A stretch of 64,000 nt of DNA from Bradyrhizobium sp. BR13661 (GCF_029892425.1 NZ_JARXWB010000026.1:1-64000), one strand, 5' to 3'. Numbered from the stretch's first letter, positions 8,263 to 16,102 are shown. Notes: generated by a model not told the origin, from the letters alone. Made by a program: numbers and translations.

Positions 8263-8874
8263 ATGTCATCTGGCGTGCGTGATGATCTGTTGGCTGCGGG
8301 GCTCGCGGTGTTCGACCGCGCGGGCTTCGAGGGCGCGACGGTGGCCGCGATCCGTGCCAGGGCGCGGGCCTCCAATGGCAGCTTCTTTCATGTGTTCGGG
8401 TCCAAACTGGAGCTCGCCGGCGCGCTGTTCCTGGAGGTGCTGCGGCACTATCACGCCGCGATGCTTGCCGCGCTCGACCCGATGCCGGATGCAGAGCAGG
8501 GTATCGATCGCCTGATCCGCGCCCATCTCGACTGGGTCGTGCTGAGCCGCCGCGAGGCGCGCTATCTCTTCGAGATCTCACGCAACGAGTGGGGGGAGGA
8601 CATCCGCGACGCCCAGCGCGTGCAGAACGCGCGGCTCGCCGAAGGTCTCGAACGCTGGCGTGCGCCATTGGTGGCGCGCGGCGAGCTCTTGCCAATGCCG
8701 GCCGTGATGTTCGTCAGCCAGTTGATCGGCCCCGCGCAGATCTTCTGCCGCGCCTTTCTCTCCGGACGCGATCGGGCGGATCCGCGTGGCGAGGTCGTTA
8801 CGCTGGTGGCCTGTGCCATCCGCGCGCTGGTGCCGGCCGGGCGCGTCAACAACAAGCAGGGAGCAGGGGCATGA
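8263..8874 (+). CDS. TetR/AcrR family transcriptional regulator
   Basis: 203 aa from ATG 8263, chosen because AGGAG lies 7 bp upstream; a GTG at 8257 is in frame but sits on the ribosome-binding site. The N-terminal helix-turn-helix runs over about residues 5-50 (RDDLLAAGLAVFDRAGFEGA, then AAIRARARASNGSFFHVFGS), the TetR pattern. The remainder is the ligand-binding helical domain. Its stop overlaps the ATG of the thioesterase gene (ATGA), so both are translationally coupled. It likely senses an acyl or aromatic ligand linked to that enzyme and binds the dyads at 8224-8251. Confidence 0.85.
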   Translation: MSSGVRDDLLAAGLAVFDRAGFEGATVAAIRARARASNGSFFHVFGSKLELAGALFLEVLRHYHAAMLAALDPMPDAEQGIDRLIRAHLDWVVLSRREARYLFEISRNEWGEDIRDAQRVQNARLAEGLERWRAPLVARGELLPMPAVMFVSQLIGPAQIFCRAFLSGRDRADPRGEVVTLVACAIRALVPAGRVNNKQGAGA

Positions 8875-9338
8875 GCAACGAGGCCGATCCCGAATTCATT
8901 CCGATTGCCGAACGCATCCACGCCAATGTCGGCCGGCAGGGCTTCATGAACCTCGTCGGCGCCGAGCTTTCGGAGATATCGCGAGGCACCTGCACGATTG
9001 CGGTCGAGCGGCGGCCGGAGCTGTTGCAGCAGCACGGCTTCTTCCATGGCGGCGTGACGGCCTTCCTGGTCGACAACGCCACCACCATTGCGGCGGCGAC
9101 CTCGCGCGGGCAGCCGGCGCTGACGGCGGAATACAAGCTCAATCTGTTGTCGCCGGCGGTCGGCGACAGGTTGATCTGCCGGGCGAGGGTGATCAAGCCG
9201 GGGCGCCAGGTCTCGGTGGTCGCGGCCGACGTGTTCTGCGTCAGCGATGGCGTCGAGAAGCATACCGCGACGGCGCTCGCCTCGATCGCCATGCTGAGCG
9301 AGGATGTCGCTGCAAAAACGAAAAGCCCGGCTGCCTGA
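8871..9338 (+). CDS. PaaI-type hotdog-fold thioesterase
   Basis: 155 aa single hotdog domain. LLQQHGFFHGGVTAFLVDNA matches the PaaI/YbgC-like active-site loop (QHGFxHGG, about residues 48-55) and its helix. ALTAEYKLNLLSPAVGD is the typical second half. The predicted reaction is hydrolysis of an acyl-CoA; the substrate cannot be told from sequence. The start overlaps the TetR stop by four bases, and a bidirectional terminator includes the stop codon. Probably regulated by the adjacent TetR protein. Confidence 0.85.
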   Translation: MSNEADPEFIPIAERIHANVGRQGFMNLVGAELSEISRGTCTIAVERRPELLQQHGFFHGGVTAFLVDNATTIAAATSRGQPALTAEYKLNLLSPAVGDRLICRARVIKPGRQVSVVAADVFCVSDGVEKHTATALASIAMLSEDVAAKTKSPAA

Positions 9339-9350
9339 GGCAGCCGGGCT
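9324..9350. terminator. Bidirectional hairpin terminator containing a stop codon
   Basis: AGCCCGGCTGCC and GGCAGCCGGGCT form a perfect 12-bp stem; the 3-base loop is the TGA stop of the thioesterase gene. Read on the minus strand, the stem is followed by a T-rich run (TTTTCGTTTTT), so it should also end the rplI transcript arriving from 9455. Confidence 0.75.
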
Positions 9351-9363
9351 TATTCCTACGGCC

Positions 9364-9442
9364 GTCATTCCGGGGCTCGCGAAGCGAGAACCCGGAATCT
9401 CGAGATTCCGGGTTCTGGTCCTTTGGACCATCCCGGAATGAC
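9364..9442. repeat. Palindromic intergenic repeat element
   Basis: GTCATTCCGGG (9364-9374) pairs with CCCGGAATGAC (9432-9442). Inside lies the perfect palindrome AACCCGGAATCTCGAGATTCCGGGTT plus a small CTCGCGAAGCGAG hairpin. The element fills the gap between the thioesterase and rplI. It is of a type I associate with repeated intergenic DNA in Bradyrhizobium and relatives. Confidence 0.7.
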
Positions 9443-9454
9443 GAACTGACTGTC

Positions 9455-10054
9455 TTACTTCTCTTCTGCTGCCGGAGCCGGCTCGACCTCGTCGTGCTGG
9501 GCTTCCGGATCGAAGAACTCGCCGGCGGCGGCAATCGCCTCGGCGGCCGCGTCGCGGTCCTCGTTGCGGGTGGAGATGTCCTCGCCGCGGTTGATGCGCT
9601 CGGCCTCGTCCTGGCTGCGCGCAACCGTCACGGAAACCTCGACCTCGACTTCGGGGTGGACGGCGACGGTGATCGAGTGCTTGCCGATGGTCTTGATCGG
9701 CGCGTCGAGCTGCACCTGCGGACGGGAGAGCGAGACGCCGTCGGCCTCGAAGGCGACAATCACATCACGCACCGTGACCGAGCCGAACAGCTGGCCGGCT
9801 TCGGACGCCTGGCGGAGCACGATGATGTTCTTGCCCGCGATCTTCTCGGCGACCTTGGAGGCCTCGCCCTTTGAGGCAAGGTTGCGGGCTTCGAGATCGG
9901 CCTTCATGCCGTCGTACTTGGCCTTGTTGTCGGCAGTGGCGCGCAGCGCCTTGCCGCGCTTGAGCAGGAAATTGCGGGCATAGCCGTCGCGAACCTTCAC
10001 GACTTCGCCCATCTGGCCGAGCTTGCTGACGCGTTCCAGCAAAATGACTTCCAT
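9455..10054 (-). CDS. rplI: 50S ribosomal protein L9
   Basis: Starts MEVILLERVSKLGQMGEVV, the standard L9 N-domain binding 23S rRNA. It includes the signature VKVRDGYARNFLLKRGKA, then the long connecting helix and the C-domain. It has 199 aa against about 150 in E. coli; the extra length is an acidic C-terminal tail (Ala/Glu/Asp-rich after about residue 160), common in Rhizobiales. The start is preceded by AAAGGAGAACGAAT, a strong ribosome-binding site. It is the last gene of the rpsF-rpsR-DUF2232-rplI cluster. Confidence 0.97.
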   Translation of the reverse strand: MEVILLERVSKLGQMGEVVKVRDGYARNFLLKRGKALRATADNKAKYDGMKADLEARNLASKGEASKVAEKIAGKNIIVLRQASEAGQLFGSVTVRDVIVAFEADGVSLSRPQVQLDAPIKTIGKHSITVAVHPEVEVEVSVTVARSQDEAERINRGEDISTRNEDRDAAAEAIAAAGEFFDPEAQHDEVEPAPAAEEK

Positions 10055-10102
10055 ATTCGTTCTCCTTTGAAGTGGTCAGGGTTTTTAGGTTTCGGGTTGA
10101 AC

Positions 10103-11125
10103 TCAAGAGGTCGGCAATGGCGGCGGTTGCCGGTTGCGCAGGAAGCGCTCGCGGAAGCCGAACACGGCATCCGCAAGCCCAAGGATCACCATCGCGATCA
10201 CCGGCCAGCCGAACACGACGACGACGGCATAGGTTGAACCGAGCCAGAAGGTGCGGCTCTTCAGCGCGAGCGTCAGTGTGTGCAGCACGGCAAAGCCGGT
10301 CAGCGCGTAGGCCATCATCAATGCCGCCGTGGCGATCTGCGCGACGATCGCGAACAGGCCGCCGGTGAAGCAGAAGGCGACCGCGATGCAGAGCACCGCG
10401 AGCGTCATCGCCGGCAATTCGGCCGTCTTCAAATCCGGCCAGGGGCGGCGCAGCCGGCCTGATGTCGCCGTCACTTTGGCGCTGAGCCAAAGGTTGAGCG
10501 TGAGCGTCATCATCGAGACGATGGCAGCGGCAGCCGGGGCGATGCGGATCAGCGCGTCGATAAACTGGTCGGCCTCACCGGAGGCCTGCGGATCGGTGGC
10601 GCGGAGGATGCGCATCAGGCCACGCTTGAGCGTGCTTGTGATGGTCTCTGCGTCGCTACCGAGCGTGAGGAGGGCGGCGAATGTGGTCAGCATGGCGAAG
10701 CCTGCGATCCACAACAGGATGCGGCCGACCGGATACCATTCGATGTCGGGTTCGGCTGGCGTTGCGATGGCTGCGGCAGGCGTCACGCTCGCAACGTGCC
10801 GACCGAGCAAGACAAGGTGGCCCAACCACCAGGCCGGCAGTGCGACGGTGACGGCAAAAGCGATGCAGTAGGGCAGGCCAAAAATGGCGCCGAGGCCGAT
10901 CGCGGCGAAGATACCGCCCAGGCTAGCGTAGAGTGGCCCCCAGCCGATCGCGGCGACCATCAGCGGCAGTGGTGCGAGATAGAACAGGACGAGCGAGATC
11001 AGCGCGCCCGACACGATCGAGGCGAACATCAGGGCCGACGCAGCGCCGGCGATCAGGGCTATCAGTCCAAATACCATCATCAGCTGTCCCGCTCCCTTCG
11101 AGCGGTTAGAGGCGCTTTGCCCCAA
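10103..11125 (-). CDS. DUF2232-family multi-pass membrane protein
   Basis: 340 aa with about eight to nine hydrophobic segments, starting with MVFGLIALIAGAASALMFA after a short polar leader. Position between rpsR and rplI, plus topology, matches the DUF2232 family found at this locus in alphaproteobacteria. The family resembles small substrate-binding or S-component-like membrane proteins, but its function is not established. It ends in a short Arg/Pro-rich cytoplasmic tail (FLRNRQPPPLPTS). The 48-bp gap to rplI is compatible with one transcript. The start at 11125 is the first Met; the Met-Met pair about 16 residues in is an alternative. Confidence 0.8.
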   Translation of the reverse strand: MGQSASNRSKGAGQLMMVFGLIALIAGAASALMFASIVSGALISLVLFYLAPLPLMVAAIGWGPLYASLGGIFAAIGLGAIFGLPYCIAFAVTVALPAWWLGHLVLLGRHVASVTPAAAIATPAEPDIEWYPVGRILLWIAGFAMLTTFAALLTLGSDAETITSTLKRGLMRILRATDPQASGEADQFIDALIRIAPAAAAIVSMMTLTLNLWLSAKVTATSGRLRRPWPDLKTAELPAMTLAVLCIAVAFCFTGGLFAIVAQIATAALMMAYALTGFAVLHTLTLALKSRTFWLGSTYAVVVVFGWPVIAMVILGLADAVFGFRERFLRNRQPPPLPTS

Positions 11126-11211
11126 CCATCGGCGACCGGATGACCCGGAAGCCTTATGAGTTCGAAAAAGTCGCGACCGGCGACGTGGATCGCCGCCGGT
11201 CGGAATTCGTC

Positions 11212-11451
11212 TTAGCGAATGACGTAGGGCAAGAGGCCCAGGAACCGCGCGCGCTTAATGGCGCGGGCGAGCTCACGCTGCTTCTTCGCGGACACGGCGG
11301 TGATGCGGCTCGGCACGATCTTGCCGCGCTCGGAGACGTAACGCATCAAGAGCTTGGAGTCCTTGTAGTCGATCTTCGGCGCATTGGCTCCCGTGAACGG
11401 GCAGCTCTTGCGGCGACGGAAAAACGGGCGGCGTGCACCAGCTTCAGCCAT
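11212..11451 (-). CDS. rpsR: 30S ribosomal protein S18
   Basis: 79 aa, normal size. The C-terminal two thirds are the conserved S18 core: IDYKDSKLLMRYVSERGKI and ITAVSAKKQRELARAIKRA followed by ARFLGLLPYV. S18 pairs with S6 on the 30S platform, and rpsF lies immediately upstream: only 5 bp separate the rpsF stop from the rpsR ATG. The initial basic stretch contains PFFRRRKSCPF, the usual N-terminal zinc-ribbon-like remnant. Confidence 0.97.
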   Translation of the reverse strand: MAEAGARRPFFRRRKSCPFTGANAPKIDYKDSKLLMRYVSERGKIVPSRITAVSAKKQRELARAIKRARFLGLLPYVIR

Positions 11452-11456
11452 TGTTC

Positions 11457-11954
11457 TTACTCCCCATCCGTCGTTTCAGCTTCGTCGCGCGGACGGCGTG
11501 GGCCGCGATCACCGCGGAAGCCGCCACCGTCGCGATCGCCGCCACGGAAACCGCCTTCGCGGTCGCCACGGAAGCCGCCGCCTTCACGATCGCGGAATCC
11601 ACCGCCACGGTCGTCACGCTCGCGATCGCGGTCGGCCTTGCGCATCATCGCGGACGGGCCTTCCTCGAGCTCCTCGACGCGCACGCTGAGATAGCGGATC
11701 ACGTCTTCGCTGATGCGCTCCTGGCGCTCGATCTCGGCGATCGCCGCGGAGGGCGCGTCGATGTTGAGCAGCACGAAGTGCGCCTTGCGGTTCTTGTTCA
11801 TGCGGTAGGTGAGGGAGCGAACGCCCCAATTCTCGGTCTTGGTGACCTTGCCGCCGAGACCCTCGACGATGCCGGTCATCTGCGCAGTCAGCTCTTCGAC
11901 CTGCTGCGTGCTCGCGTCCTGGCGCGCGAGAAAAACATGCTCATAGAGAGCCAT
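11457..11954 (-). CDS. rpsF: 30S ribosomal protein S6 with Arg/Gly/Asp-rich C-terminal tail
   Basis: Start taken at MALYEHVFLARQDAS (11954), preceded by AAAGGACGACA; the frame extends 13 codons upstream into the leader RNA. The first 95 or so residues are the S6 fold (NWGVRSLTYRMNKNRKAHFV being typical). At 165 aa it is much longer than the roughly 100-135 of E. coli. The tail after residue 105 is made of repeated RGD/GGGFRD/GGFRG units rich in Arg, Gly, Asp and Glu. These are encoded by imperfect tandem DNA repeats at about 11490-11640. S6 and S18 form a heterodimer that may feed back on the leader. Confidence 0.96.
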   Translation of the reverse strand: MALYEHVFLARQDASTQQVEELTAQMTGIVEGLGGKVTKTENWGVRSLTYRMNKNRKAHFVLLNIDAPSAAIAEIERQERISEDVIRYLSVRVEELEEGPSAMMRKADRDRERDDRGGGFRDREGGGFRGDREGGFRGGDRDGGGFRGDRGPRRPRDEAETTDGE

Positions 11955-11964
11955 TGTCGTCCTT

Positions 11965-12053
11965 TCCCGTGTTGGCGCATTGCCCGGCGTCAAGCCCTTA
12001 AGAGACCTTCGGAAAGGACTCTGGGATTAAGCTCAGAAGGCGGAAACACGGGA
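11965..12053 (-). promoter_or_regulatory. Candidate S6:S18-binding leader RNA of rpsF
   Basis: TCCCGTGTT (12053-12045 read on the minus strand) and AACACGGGA (11973-11965) form a perfect 9-bp closing stem around 71 nt. The stem is followed directly by the rpsF ribosome-binding site. Just inside the 5' arm is TCCGCC, giving the CCG expected next to the P1 stem. Inside are smaller hairpins such as CCTTTCCGAAGG. Location and arrangement match the described S6:S18 autoregulatory leader class; the assignment is inference pending a covariance search. Confidence 0.5.
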
Positions 12054-12245
12054 CGACGGGCCGACTGGCCCTGCCACACCAAAATCACTGAGGATTTGCT
12101 GAGACCGTCCGTTCAGCTCCCGGCCGGGGTCTGCGGATGCGCGCGTTATACGGATTTTGGACGGCTTGGCAAGGTTGCAGGCCGAGTTTTCGGCCCGGAT
12201 GGTCCCGGTGGGCGACGGAACCGGTCCTCACATACCACATCGGGC

Positions 12246-12279
12246 TTGATCTATTTGTTTGTACGTCATACAAATAAAT
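12246..12279 (+). promoter_or_regulatory. TetR operator over the regulator-desaturase promoter
   Basis: ATTTGTTTGTA (12253-12263) and TACAAATAAAT (12269-12279) are inverted arms with one mismatch around CGTCA. A possible -35 TTGATC (12246-12251) precedes it and the right arm (TACAAA) falls at -10 spacing. Bound repressor would then cover the promoter of the TetR-desaturase pair. The start codon follows 17 bp later. Assignment to the adjacent TetR protein is inference. The other part of the 11955-12295 gap is the rpsF leader. Confidence 0.6.
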
Positions 12280-12295
12280 CAGGGAGAGGACCCCA

Positions 12296-12997
12296 ATGGC
12301 GAACAAGCCGGCCCAGGAGCCGCTTGAGGCGGGCGACCCCAAGCATGCTGTGCGGGCGACACGCTCGGCCGGCCGCAAGATGCGCTCCCTGCTGCTGGAT
12401 GCGGCGAGCCCGCTGTTTCGCGAGCGGGGGTTGTCAGGCACCGCGATCACCGACATCGCCGCCGCTGCGGACGCGTTTCCGAGCCAGATCACCTATTACT
12501 TCCGCACCAAGGAGGCGCTGTTCGTCGAATGCGCCTGCCGCGAGCTGCTATATCTGGCCCGCGCTACCGAGCAGGCCGCGCTGAAGGCGCGCACGCCGCG
12601 GGACTACACCCACGCGCTGGCCGAGACCGTGACCGCGAGCGATTCGATCGCCTTCTTCGCTGAGGCACTGACGCTGACGCGGCGGCGACAGGATCTGGCG
12701 CCGCTGGTCGAGCGCACCATCGAGCGCCTGCACTCGGAGGGGGCGCGCGCCTATGCGGGCCAGGTGGCACGCCACGGCTGGCGCTCGCTGCGCGCACCCG
12801 ACGAAAGCTCGCGGCGGTTCTGGGCCGTTGCGATCGGGGTCATCCTGGAGGGTTACGCGATGGGCCGCTCGCCCGAAGTGCTCTGCGCCGAGATGCTGCG
12901 CGTGCTTGGCGAGCAGGCGAAATCGACCGGCGACACGGCGCGGCTGCGTCTTGTCGACGCGCGTGACGGATCAACGGATTCAAACGAGCAAGGGTAG
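12296..12997 (+). CDS. TetR family regulator, probably of the fatty-acid desaturase
   Basis: 233 aa. After a 25-residue polar leader, the helix-turn-helix is visible at about residues 28-75: MRSLLLDAASPLFRERGL, then ITDIAAAADAFPSQITYYF. This is TetR-type, with YFRTKEALF as the classic helix-4 start. The C-terminal domain is helical and matches the TetR C-terminal domains typical of fatty-acid regulators. It starts at ATG 12296 with AGGGAGAGGA upstream. The next gene starts 4 bp after its stop, so the two form an operon, and the inverted repeat at 12253-12279 is a fitting autoregulatory site. Confidence 0.88.
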   Translation: MANKPAQEPLEAGDPKHAVRATRSAGRKMRSLLLDAASPLFRERGLSGTAITDIAAAADAFPSQITYYFRTKEALFVECACRELLYLARATEQAALKARTPRDYTHALAETVTASDSIAFFAEALTLTRRRQDLAPLVERTIERLHSEGARAYAGQVARHGWRSLRAPDESSRRFWAVAIGVILEGYAMGRSPEVLCAEMLRVLGEQAKSTGDTARLRLVDARDGSTDSNEQG

Positions 12998-13001
12998 GGC
13001 C

Positions 13002-14027
13002 ATGACCGCACTTCGCATGCGTGCCCGCGATTTCCTGACCGACGATCAACTCGCCGATGTGCGCCAGCGCGTAACCTGGAAGGGCGTCGCGATGATCGCC
13101 CATGCCTGGGCGCTGATCATTGGTGCGATCGCGCTGGTCGCGTGGTGGCCCAACCCCATCACCTATGTTCTTGCTGTCGCCATCATCGGCTCGCGTCAAC
13201 TCGGGCTTGCAATCCTGATGCATGACGGCGCCCATGGCTGCCTGTCCGCCGACGAGAAAACCAATCTGGCGCTGAGCCAATGGCTCTGCGCCTATCCTTT
13301 GTTTGCCGAGACGCGCAGCTATCGCCGCTATCACCTCCAGCATCACGCACGCACCCAGCAGGAGGACGATCCTGATCTGGTGCTGTCGGCGCCGTTTCCG
13401 ATCACCAAACTAAGCTACCGCCGCAAATTCATCCGCGACATCACCGGGCAGACCGGCTACCAGCAGCGCAAGGCGCAATTGCTCAATGCGCTTGGCCCTA
13501 AGGATTGGCCGTGGCGCCAGCGCGCCGCGCATTTCTGGGACAAGCTCGGCCCGCAATGCATTGTCAACGCCGCGATGTTCGCCGGCCTTGCCGCGGCCGG
13601 CGTGTGGTGGGCCTATCCGCTGCTATGGCTGGTGCCGCTGCTGACCTGGATGATGGTGATCACCCGCATCCGCAACATCGCCGAGCATGCCGTCGTCCCC
13701 GACAGCAGCGATCCCTTGCGCAATACGCGCACCACGCACGCCAATTTCCTCGAGCGGCTGTTCATCGCGCCATACTACGTGAACTACCACCTCGAGCATC
13801 ACCTGCTGTTCTACGTGCCTTGCTACAATCTGCCGAAGGTGCATCGCCTGCTCAGCGAGAGCCGGCATGCCGGCCGCATGGAGGTGCAGCCGAACTACGC
13901 CGCGGTGCTGCGGCTTGCGACCGCCAAACCTGACAGCGATGACCGGCCAGGTCAGTTGGTTAGCAATGTGCGGCGCGCGCGGGCCGGTGCCGAAGTCGGA
14001 GCGGATCAGAAGGCCGGCGGGTTTTGA
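13002..14027 (+). CDS. Membrane fatty acid desaturase
   Basis: 341 aa membrane di-iron desaturase. The three histidine clusters are present: HDGAH (about residue 80), HLQHH (about residue 113) and HLEHH (about residue 264). Between and around them lie hydrophobic segments (for example MIAHAWALIIGAIALVAWW and a segment near residue 200). The predicted role is oxygen-dependent introduction of double bonds into acyl chains at the inner membrane. Start ATG 13002 follows AGGGTAGGG. A longer frame starting at 12753 is an overlap artefact. It is in an operon with the TetR gene, suggesting control by acyl-chain status. Confidence 0.88.
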   Translation: MTALRMRARDFLTDDQLADVRQRVTWKGVAMIAHAWALIIGAIALVAWWPNPITYVLAVAIIGSRQLGLAILMHDGAHGCLSADEKTNLALSQWLCAYPLFAETRSYRRYHLQHHARTQQEDDPDLVLSAPFPITKLSYRRKFIRDITGQTGYQQRKAQLLNALGPKDWPWRQRAAHFWDKLGPQCIVNAAMFAGLAAAGVWWAYPLLWLVPLLTWMMVITRIRNIAEHAVVPDSSDPLRNTRTTHANFLERLFIAPYYVNYHLEHHLLFYVPCYNLPKVHRLLSESRHAGRMEVQPNYAAVLRLATAKPDSDDRPGQLVSNVRRARAGAEVGADQKAGGF

Positions 14028-14073
14028 GGGGCCGCATCCCCAGTTGAACGCCGGCCCGGCTTTCCATCTTGGC

Positions 14074-14102
14074 TTGACAGTCCGGCCCCGGACAGTGTCT
14101 AC
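14074..14102 (+). promoter_or_regulatory. Candidate sigma-70 promoter of fabD
   Basis: CTTGACA gives an ideal -35 (TTGACA 14074-14079). With a 17-bp spacer, GTCTAC (14097-14102) would be a moderate -10. The fabD start is at 14203, leaving about a 95-nt leader. Confidence 0.45.
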
Positions 14103-14202
14103 GGCCCCTTTCGGAGCATGGTCGGGAACCAAGGCTCGGGCCGAGCGTCATCGGCTGCCGGGTTCTCGCAGCACACGGCTCCATTTGATCCAGGGAGCGC
14201 CG

Positions 14203-15162
14203 ATGACGGCAGCATTCACATTTCCGGGGCAGGGATCCCAGGCGGTTGGCATGGGCAAGGCCCTGGCCGACGCCTTTGCGGCGGCGCGTGCCGTATTCGA
14301 TGAGGTCGATGCCGCGCTTGGGGAGAAGTTGACGGCGATCATCTGGGATGGCCCGGCCGAAACCCTTCAGCTCACCGAGAACGCCCAGCCAGCCCTGATG
14401 GCGGTCTCGGTCGCGACCCTGCGCGTGCTTGAAGAGGAAGTCGGATTTTCCGTGGGGCGGGATGCGGCCTTCGTCGCCGGCCACTCGCTCGGCGAATATT
14501 CGGCGCTGGCTGCGGCCGGTAGCCTCACCATCTCGGATACCGCGCGGCTGCTTCGCACGCGCGGTCTCGCAATGCAAAAAGCCGTGCCGGTCGGCGCCGG
14601 CGCCATGGCCGCGCTGCTTGGCCTCGATTACGATGCCGCCTTGGAGGTCGCCCGGGAGGCGGCACAGGGTCAGGTCTGTCAGGCCGCCAACGACAATGGC
14701 GGCGGCCAGGTGGTCGTCTCGGGCGACAAGGCCGCGGTCGATCGCGCGGTCGAGATCGCCAAGACCAAGGGCGCCAAGCGCGCGATGTTGCTGCCGGTCT
14801 CCGCACCGTTCCATTGCCAGTTGATGCAGCCCGCGGCCGACGCCATGGCCGAGGCGCTGTCCAAGGTCACGATCAAGGCGCCGGCTGCGCCGCTGGTCTC
14901 GAACGTGCTTGCAAGTGCCATCACCGATCCCGACGAAATCCGCCGCCGGCTGGTCGAGCAGGTCACCGGCACGGTGCGCTGGCGCGAGTCGGTTGCCTAT
15001 ATGGCGGGGCAGGGCGTCACCCGTTTCTTCGAGATCGGCGCGGGCAAGGTGCTGACGGGTCTCGTCAAGCGCATCGCGGACGGTGCCGTCGGCGTCGCGG
15101 TCAACGGACCGAACGATATTGCCGCCGCCAAGGATGCATTGGCTGCTGCGAAGCAGGCCTAG
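14203..15162 (+). CDS. fabD: Malonyl-CoA-ACP transacylase
   Basis: Transfers malonyl from CoA to acyl carrier protein, the first step of the elongation cycle. 319 aa from ATG 14203, with AGGGAG upstream. The N-terminus has FPGQGSQAVGMGKAL, the family's first motif. The nucleophile serine is in GHSLGEYSAL (about residue 93) and the histidine in APFHCQLM (about residue 205). GQVVVSGDKAAV is also typical. It is the first gene of fabD-fabG-acpP-fabF on the plus strand. A frame from 13867 covers it with a spurious N-terminus. Confidence 0.97.
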   Translation: MTAAFTFPGQGSQAVGMGKALADAFAAARAVFDEVDAALGEKLTAIIWDGPAETLQLTENAQPALMAVSVATLRVLEEEVGFSVGRDAAFVAGHSLGEYSALAAAGSLTISDTARLLRTRGLAMQKAVPVGAGAMAALLGLDYDAALEVAREAAQGQVCQAANDNGGGQVVVSGDKAAVDRAVEIAKTKGAKRAMLLPVSAPFHCQLMQPAADAMAEALSKVTIKAPAAPLVSNVLASAITDPDEIRRRLVEQVTGTVRWRESVAYMAGQGVTRFFEIGAGKVLTGLVKRIADGAVGVAVNGPNDIAAAKDALAAAKQA

Positions 15163-15169
15163 AGTTTAC

Positions 15170-15214
15170 GCACGATCTTTCCGGAAAACCGCTGCAGACT
15201 TTTCCGGATCGTGC
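15170..15214. repeat. Inverted-repeat element between fabD and fabG
   Basis: GCACGATCTTTCCGGAAAA (15170-15188) pairs with TTTTCCGGATCGTGC (15200-15214), apart from a small bulge, making a strong hairpin inside the fabD-fabG transcript. I associate this sequence type with a dispersed Bradyrhizobium repeat. It could also act as an RNA-stability or attenuation element, since it lacks a following T-run. Confidence 0.6.
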
Positions 15215-15230
15215 TTTGGAGGAGTTTTCG

Positions 15231-15968
15231 ATGTTCGATCTGACTGGCAAAAAGGCGCTCGTCACCGGTGCGACCGGCGGTATCGGCGGCGCGATCGCGC
15301 AGGCGCTGCACGCCCAGGGCGCAACCGTTGCGATCTCAGGGACGCGCAAGGAAGTGCTGGATGAGCTGGCCGGCAAGCTCGGCGAGCGCGCCCATGTGCT
15401 GCCCTGCAATCTCTCCAAGGCCGACGAGGTCGAGGCGCTGGTGCCGGCTGCGGAAGCCGCGATGGGTCAGGTGGATATTCTCATCGCCAATGCCGGCATC
15501 ACGCGGGACAATCTGTTCGTTCAGCTTCGCGACGAGGATTGGGACGAGGTCATCAACGTCAACCTGACCGCCACGTTCCGCCTGGCACGTGCCGCCACCA
15601 AATTGATGATGCGCAAGCGCTTTGGCCGCATCATTGCGATCACGTCGATCGTCGGCGTGACCGGCAATCCCGGACAGGGCAACTACACCGCCTCGAAGGC
15701 CGGCCTGATCGGCATGATCAAGACGCTGGGCGCCGAATATGCCAAGCGCGGCGTCACCGCCAATTGCATCGCGCCCGGCTTCATCAAGACGCCGATGACC
15801 GATGCGCTCAACGACAAGCAGCGCGAGACGATTCTGGCCAAGGTTCCGGCAGCCCGCCTGGGTACGCCCGAGGATATCGCGGCAGCGGCGGTTTACCTGA
15901 GTTCGAACGAAGCAGCCTACGTCACCGGCCAAACCATCCACGTTAACGGCGGCATGGCCATGATCTGA
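15231..15968 (+). CDS. fabG: 3-oxoacyl-ACP reductase
   Basis: NADPH-dependent reduction of beta-ketoacyl-ACP; short-chain dehydrogenase family. 245 aa. The cofactor loop is TGATGGIGGAIA (about residues 12-23), IANAGITRDNL is the NNAG-type motif, and the catalytic Ser is in ITSIVG. The catalytic Tyr and Lys are in YTASKAG (about residues 151-157). Ends with the typical TIHVNGGMAMI. It has a GGAGG-type ribosome-binding site at 15218-15223. It sits 68 bp after fabD with the hairpin element between. Confidence 0.97.
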   Translation: MFDLTGKKALVTGATGGIGGAIAQALHAQGATVAISGTRKEVLDELAGKLGERAHVLPCNLSKADEVEALVPAAEAAMGQVDILIANAGITRDNLFVQLRDEDWDEVINVNLTATFRLARAATKLMMRKRFGRIIAITSIVGVTGNPGQGNYTASKAGLIGMIKTLGAEYAKRGVTANCIAPGFIKTPMTDALNDKQRETILAKVPAARLGTPEDIAAAAVYLSSNEAAYVTGQTIHVNGGMAMI

Positions 15969-16102
15969 CGCGCGGTTTCGCACTGCCCACATGGGCGGGG
16001 GCAGGTAGCGGCAAACGGCCGTTTCCGGAGCGAATTGAGGCGTGTAGTCAAGCCAATTGAAGTATGATAACCGGACCTTCAACGGATGGGCAAAGAACGC
16101 CA

